Shown here: piece after piece, positions 34,264 to 37,727 of the stretch | How the letters are laid out: every line of letters starts with the position of its first letter | How positions within the stretch are numbered: position 1 is the first letter of the stretch | Source: Pseudomonas lactucae | Lineage (GTDB): Bacteria > Pseudomonadota > Gammaproteobacteria > Pseudomonadales > Pseudomonadaceae | Assembly (NCBI RefSeq): GCF_016937615.1 | Contig: NZ_JAFHKI010000167.1 | Coordinates: forward strand, 1-37,727 | Length of the DNA stretch: 37,727 nucleotides | Reading direction: 5' to 3' | Made by a program: the position numbers and the translations under genes | The notes under the pieces: model-generated | Told to the model about the DNA's origin: nothing | What the model saw: the letters and a program-made list of their open reading frames with translations, nothing else | The model's database searches: none

Positions 34264-35274
34264 TCAGCCCATGAAATCAGCCTGGTATCGCGCACTGTGC
34301 TTGTGCCACTCCAGGTTCCCCGCCACCCATGCCTTGAGCCCCGTGAGATAGCGTCGCAGCAGCGGGGTTGCGTCCGTCAGCAGCGCACGCTCCACTGTTT
34401 CGTACTCATGCATCACGTCGTCATGGATATCGGCAATCCTGTCGATCGCTTCCTGAAGCGAGCACTGGTGTTGTGCCGCCAGCAAATACGGCAGTTTGAA
34501 CGTGCCGACCTCGTTCAGATGCTCCTTGTAGGCCGAGTACAAATCGTTGACCAGGGTGGTCGCAAGGGACGCCAGGGCCGTGACACGGTGCACCTGCGGC
34601 TGCGAATACAGATTGGCCGGGACTTCATAACCGCCGACAGGATCGATCAAGACCAAGCACGGCCAGAAACTGTTGATATGCCGACTGGCCAGGTACTCGG
34701 CGACGGTCGGCCGGGTACCACACACACGCCAGGCTCCCTCAGCGGCCATCGCCACGAACATCGCGATACTTATTTGGCGCACCCTGGCAACTTGAGACGG
34801 CGTGCAAAACTGGCTGACGCGCTGCATGTATGCGTGCAGGCCAACCAGCACCGGATCAAGGTTAAGCTGGATCTGCAACTGAGTGTCGAAAGGCGCAGGC
34901 AGGTAAGCCGGGTCCATGGCAGCAATGGCGAAGGATAACCGCGGGGCGACTTGGCGCGGATCGCAACCCAGCGAGCGGTCATCGCAATAATGGTCATCGA
35001 CGGCAAACAACGCCGCAAGGCATTGGCCTTGTAGCAGCAGCCGATCAGGATCGTCGGTATCCACATGGCACAACATGGCGTAGCGACCGAAATCCGAGGC
35101 ACGAATTTTGTCCCATTTGCCGGGAAAGATGCCGATGCGCTCGATCCACTCCATTAATCGCTCATTCACCTCGAGACCCAATGCGTCGTCTATGCGCACG
35201 GGAGGGGGGCAATGAAGCGCCCGCACGGTAAAGGGCGGGATGACCGACGACGAATCAGCAGAGCACTCATACAT
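34264..35274 (-). CDS. class I terpene synthase (2-methylisoborneol/2-methylenebornane synthase-like)
   Basis: A 336-residue terpene cyclase. It has the Mg2+-binding acidic motif DDHYCDD (93-99) and the NSE triad as NDLYSAYKE (Asn243, Ser247, Glu251). The C-terminal WHKHSARY is the usual closing stretch of bacterial cyclases. The acidic motif of DDxxCD form and the overall pattern resemble 2-methylisoborneol and 2-methylenebornane synthases, which cyclise 2-methyl-geranyl diphosphate. Those enzymes normally sit beside a geranyl-diphosphate C-methyltransferase, and none is within the window, so the substrate may be plain geranyl or farnesyl diphosphate. The ATG at 35274 has only AAAGG about 11 nt upstream. 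It is divergent from the WG-repeat gene. Confidence 0.85.
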   Translation of the reverse strand: MYECSADSSSVIPPFTVRALHCPPPVRIDDALGLEVNERLMEWIERIGIFPGKWDKIRASDFGRYAMLCHVDTDDPDRLLLQGQCLAALFAVDDHYCDDRSLGCDPRQVAPRLSFAIAAMDPAYLPAPFDTQLQIQLNLDPVLVGLHAYMQRVSQFCTPSQVARVRQISIAMFVAMAAEGAWRVCGTRPTVAEYLASRHINSFWPCLVLIDPVGGYEVPANLYSQPQVHRVTALASLATTLVNDLYSAYKEHLNEVGTFKLPYLLAAQHQCSLQEAIDRIADIHDDVMHEYETVERALLTDATPLLRRYLTGLKAWVAGNLEWHKHSARYQADFMG

Positions 35275-35397
35275 AGCAATATGCCTTTATCTTTGCGACT
35301 GGGCAGTACTGCTGACCCGACTGCGTGGAGGATGTGTATGAAAGCTAGTGAACAACCTCGCGCTTTGCCATGACGCGAATAGAACAATTGGCTCTAC

Positions 35398-35425
35398 TTG
35401 GGCCTGCGCTAACAAACTGTATACA
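35398..35425 (+). promoter_or_regulatory. candidate sigma-70 promoter / TGTATACA dyad
   Basis: TTGGGC and TATACA are separated by 16 bases, about 65 bases upstream of the WG-repeat gene. The -10 lies in a perfect 8-bp palindrome TGTATACA, which could also be bound by a GntR-type regulator. It sits in the divergent region shared with the terpene synthase gene. Confidence 0.35.
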
Positions 35426-35490
35426 ACCAGACCGCCCGCGCCCGTTGACCTGCTAACCTTGCGCCAGCCCTATTCTCGAGTCTGACAATA

Positions 35491-37653
35491 ATGAAAACCG
35501 CCCTGACCCGAACCAAACTCCTTGCCAGCGCCCTGGTGGTGATCGCCGTCATCGGCAGCGCGGCCTATTACCTGTTTGACCGTCACGTCGTCACGGGCTT
35601 GGTCAGCGGCACCGAATACAGCGAAGACCAGCTCAATGAAGGCGCAGTGGACGACCTCCACAGCCTGACACTGGCGCAAGCGAAAAAACGCCTGAACTAC
35701 CTGGAAATGGACGCGCGCGACAGCATCAACCAGATCGCAATGATCGAAAGCATGCGCCTGGAAATTTCACCGGTAGCCAACCCCGACCAGCCGACCGGCG
35801 AGAAAAAACAGCTGCGCTATGACGAGCCCTTTGTGCCCTTCCCCGCTGCCGAGCTGAAAACGGCGCTGGAAGAGCTCGCACGGAAAACCCCGGCGTTCGA
35901 GCAGTTCTTTTTCGACAACCAGTCGGGACTGAAACTGGACGTTGAACCGATCCGCGAGGTCCTCAAGCGTGGCGCCCTGCACGACCAGCGCGAGCAGGAA
36001 CGTTACGCCGTACAAACCGTGTATTTTCGCGACGGGACGCAACAGGCATTTGCCGACGTTGGGCTCGAAAACGTCGAAGAACAGGACTCGTCCAAGGCCG
36101 AGCTCAAGGTCAACAAGCCGGTGGAGCGCGTCAGCGTCGCCCTCACCTACCCGAGCTACCCCGACTTCAAGAAAATCGTGCTGGACCCCAAGCATCCGAA
36201 AGTCACCGGCGACAACGGTGAGGTCTACCAACTGACCGCCCTGGCGGACGATCGCGCCTCGCTGCTGTTGGTCACGCCAAAGGACAAAACCTACGTGGTC
36301 GAGGGCCTCGACGCCGACGGCAAGACCCTCTACAGCGGCGGCAACAGCAGCAATTCCCCGCCGACCGCCGAGCAAAAGGCCAACCTGCGCGCGTACTACG
36401 ACGAACTGCTGCGCATGCAGGACAATTTCTCCCGCTACACCACCAGCGCCGCGCTGCAGGAACACCTGGAGCAGTTCATCAACGGCCTGCCGGACAGCGC
36501 CAGCGCCAGCGCCCTGACCAACGTGCAAGCCACCTACCAGTTCGAAGACACCCCGGCGAGCATCGTCATCTACCAGCTGGACCCCACCCAGCCGCAAACC
36601 CTGACGCTGGAGATGCACAACAGCGTGCCGCCCCAGGCGCGCTATATCGCTTACGACAACGCCACGAAAAAAAGTGGCTTTATCGACAGCAACGGCCAAT
36701 GGGTGGTCAAGCCGCGCTTTGAACGCATCGAGTACAGCCCGATGCCCGGCGTATTCAACATGCAGGTGGGCAAGACACCGCAGAAAGATGGCTGGAGCCA
36801 GTTGCTGTTCAAGTACTTTGCGTTCGTGCCCGGGGGGCATACGTTGAAGGAGTTGCCGTTCGAGATCATCGAAAAGCCGATCAACGATGACCTGATGATC
36901 GTCGAACGCGAAACCAACGGACCGTACGGCGTATACGATGTGAAAAAGCAGCAAGTGGTGGTGCCGATGAAGTACGTCAATGCTCAGGTGGTCGGCGACC
37001 TGTTCATTGCCCGGCCTGGGCTGAAGACCTACGGCGGCGACTCGTCCTATGGTGTATGGAACCTGGCTGGCAAGGAACTGCTGGCGCCACGCTTTTCCAA
37101 CATCGACGTCGTCAGTGACTACCTCTACACCACCTCGGCTGACGGGGGGCAAACAGACGTCTATACCCTGCAACTGCAAAAGCTCAATCCACCCGGCAGC
37201 ACGACCATCGGCGCTTTTATCCAGGGCCAGCCGCAACTGGTGCAAGACCGCAAAAGCCGCAAATACAGCTTTATCACCCCCGAAGGCAAACCCTTGCCCA
37301 TCAGCTTGCCCTATGACGAAGTCGAGCCGTTCTCCAATGGCATGGCCGTGGTCAAAAAAGGTGAACGCTACGGCGCGCTCGACCTGACCGGCAAACTGCG
37401 CGTGCCCCTGAAGTACACCCGTCTCAACCCGTTCCAGAAAAACCTCGCCTCGGCGGAAATGGACGGTTTCAGAGGCTTGGTGCTGATCGACAAAAACAAC
37501 ACCCTGGTGAAAAAACTCGGCTCGTACACCACCTACAGCCTGCCCACCAACAGCAACGACGCGACGTACAGCATCTGGGACGCGAAAGACGAAAACCGGG
37601 TGAATGTGTTCAATGCCGACGGAGTGCAGGTGGACAGCTACCAACGCGAGTAA
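35491..37653 (+). CDS. membrane-anchored WG-repeat protein
   Basis: A 720-residue protein with an N-terminal membrane anchor (LLASALVVIAVIGSAAYYLF) and a large periplasmic part. The middle region (about 50-380) has no recognised domain. The C-terminal half carries several WG/KWG-type beta repeats: KSGFIDSNGQWVVKPRFERI, GPYGVYDVKKQQVVVPMKYV, YGVWNLAGKELLAPRFSNID, and RYGALDLTGKLRVPLKYTRL. WG repeats form propeller-like or solenoid surfaces for binding; no catalytic role is known. It starts at ATG 35491 without a strong ribosome site and is followed by a REP element. It stands alone on the plus strand. Function unknown. Confidence 0.85.
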   Translation: MKTALTRTKLLASALVVIAVIGSAAYYLFDRHVVTGLVSGTEYSEDQLNEGAVDDLHSLTLAQAKKRLNYLEMDARDSINQIAMIESMRLEISPVANPDQPTGEKKQLRYDEPFVPFPAAELKTALEELARKTPAFEQFFFDNQSGLKLDVEPIREVLKRGALHDQREQERYAVQTVYFRDGTQQAFADVGLENVEEQDSSKAELKVNKPVERVSVALTYPSYPDFKKIVLDPKHPKVTGDNGEVYQLTALADDRASLLLVTPKDKTYVVEGLDADGKTLYSGGNSSNSPPTAEQKANLRAYYDELLRMQDNFSRYTTSAALQEHLEQFINGLPDSASASALTNVQATYQFEDTPASIVIYQLDPTQPQTLTLEMHNSVPPQARYIAYDNATKKSGFIDSNGQWVVKPRFERIEYSPMPGVFNMQVGKTPQKDGWSQLLFKYFAFVPGGHTLKELPFEIIEKPINDDLMIVERETNGPYGVYDVKKQQVVVPMKYVNAQVVGDLFIARPGLKTYGGDSSYGVWNLAGKELLAPRFSNIDVVSDYLYTTSADGGQTDVYTLQLQKLNPPGSTTIGAFIQGQPQLVQDRKSRKYSFITPEGKPLPISLPYDEVEPFSNGMAVVKKGERYGALDLTGKLRVPLKYTRLNPFQKNLASAEMDGFRGLVLIDKNNTLVKKLGSYTTYSLPTNSNDATYSIWDAKDENRVNVFNADGVQVDSYQRE

Positions 37654-37661
37654 CCGCCGTC

Positions 37662-37701
37662 GTGGCGAGGGAGCTTGCTCCCGCTGCTGCGCAGCAGCCC
37701 C
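37662..37701. repeat. REP element (Pseudomonas type)
   Basis: GTGGCGAGGGAGCTTGCTCCC begins the typical extragenic palindrome of fluorescent pseudomonads, with the hairpin GGGAGCTTGCTCCC. A second palindrome CTGCTGCGCAGCAG (37684-37697) follows. It lies just past the WG gene and may act as a transcript end or RNA stabiliser. Confidence 0.8.
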
Positions 37702-37727
37702 AAAAAGCCCCACCGTCAATCAACCTG

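Noticed and set aside
35767..37719. 650-codon frame on the minus strand opposite the WG-repeat gene
   Set aside because: No domain or ribosome site, and it is antisense to a protein with clear repeats and a membrane anchor.

Overview
The window looks like a chromosomal contig from a fluorescent-group Pseudomonas. The core block gacA-uvrC-pgsA-tRNA-Gly, the TTG start of gacA, a DUF1652 gene, a REP element of the GTGGCGAGGGAGC type at the right edge and the GC-rich codon use of most genes all point there. The first bases are a run of nine G, so the left edge is probably a contig end.

Positions 1 to about 8.8 kb look like an accessory region inserted beside tRNA-Gly(GCC). It has lower GC than the core. 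It holds a chemoreceptor gene broken by a one-base frameshift, a two-gene operon for a ThDP-dependent 2-oxo-acid decarboxylase and an aldehyde dehydrogenase, about 0.8 kb with no recognisable gene, a 50-nt 3' fragment of tRNA-Pro(GGG) between two terminators, and a P4-type integrase. The integrase carries an extra C-terminal domain resembling Xre/MbcA/ParS antitoxins and lies just beyond the 3' end of tRNA-Gly.

From 8.8 to 16 kb is core genome: tRNA-Gly, pgsA, uvrC and gacA on the minus strand, a divergent pair of phage-type DNA-binding proteins, a GNAT acetyltransferase, a nitrilase-superfamily hydrolase, and a class I DAHP synthase. Upstream of the DAHP synthase are two successive aromatic-rich leader peptides; the first is followed by a strong intrinsic terminator, which is the layout of amino-acid attenuation.

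From 15.8 to 20.6 kb is a BvgS/EvgS-type phosphorelay: a LuxR-type response regulator, a hybrid kinase with two periplasmic substrate-binding domains whose Hpt domain is cut off by a one-base frameshift, and a stand-alone receiver lacking the phospho-acceptor Asp. From 20.9 to 24.5 kb is an mgtA-mgtC magnesium operon with a long leader holding a strong stem-loop. A GNAT acetyltransferase and an FKBP isomerase follow.

From 26.1 to 30.3 kb is an AT-richer three-gene cassette: a flavin amino-acid monooxygenase of the tryptophan/lysine 2-monooxygenase family, a nitrilase-family amidase, and an unrecognised membrane protein built from two homologous halves. The enzymes would convert an amino acid to its decarboxylated amide and then to the acid; the membrane protein may move substrate or product. 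This is the best candidate for an undescribed system here. The rest holds a small unknown gene, a triple-PAS LuxR regulator, DUF1652, an MFS transporter, an RcnB-like periplasmic protein, an orphan terpene synthase of the 2-methylisoborneol/2-methylenebornane type, and a WG-repeat membrane-anchored protein.
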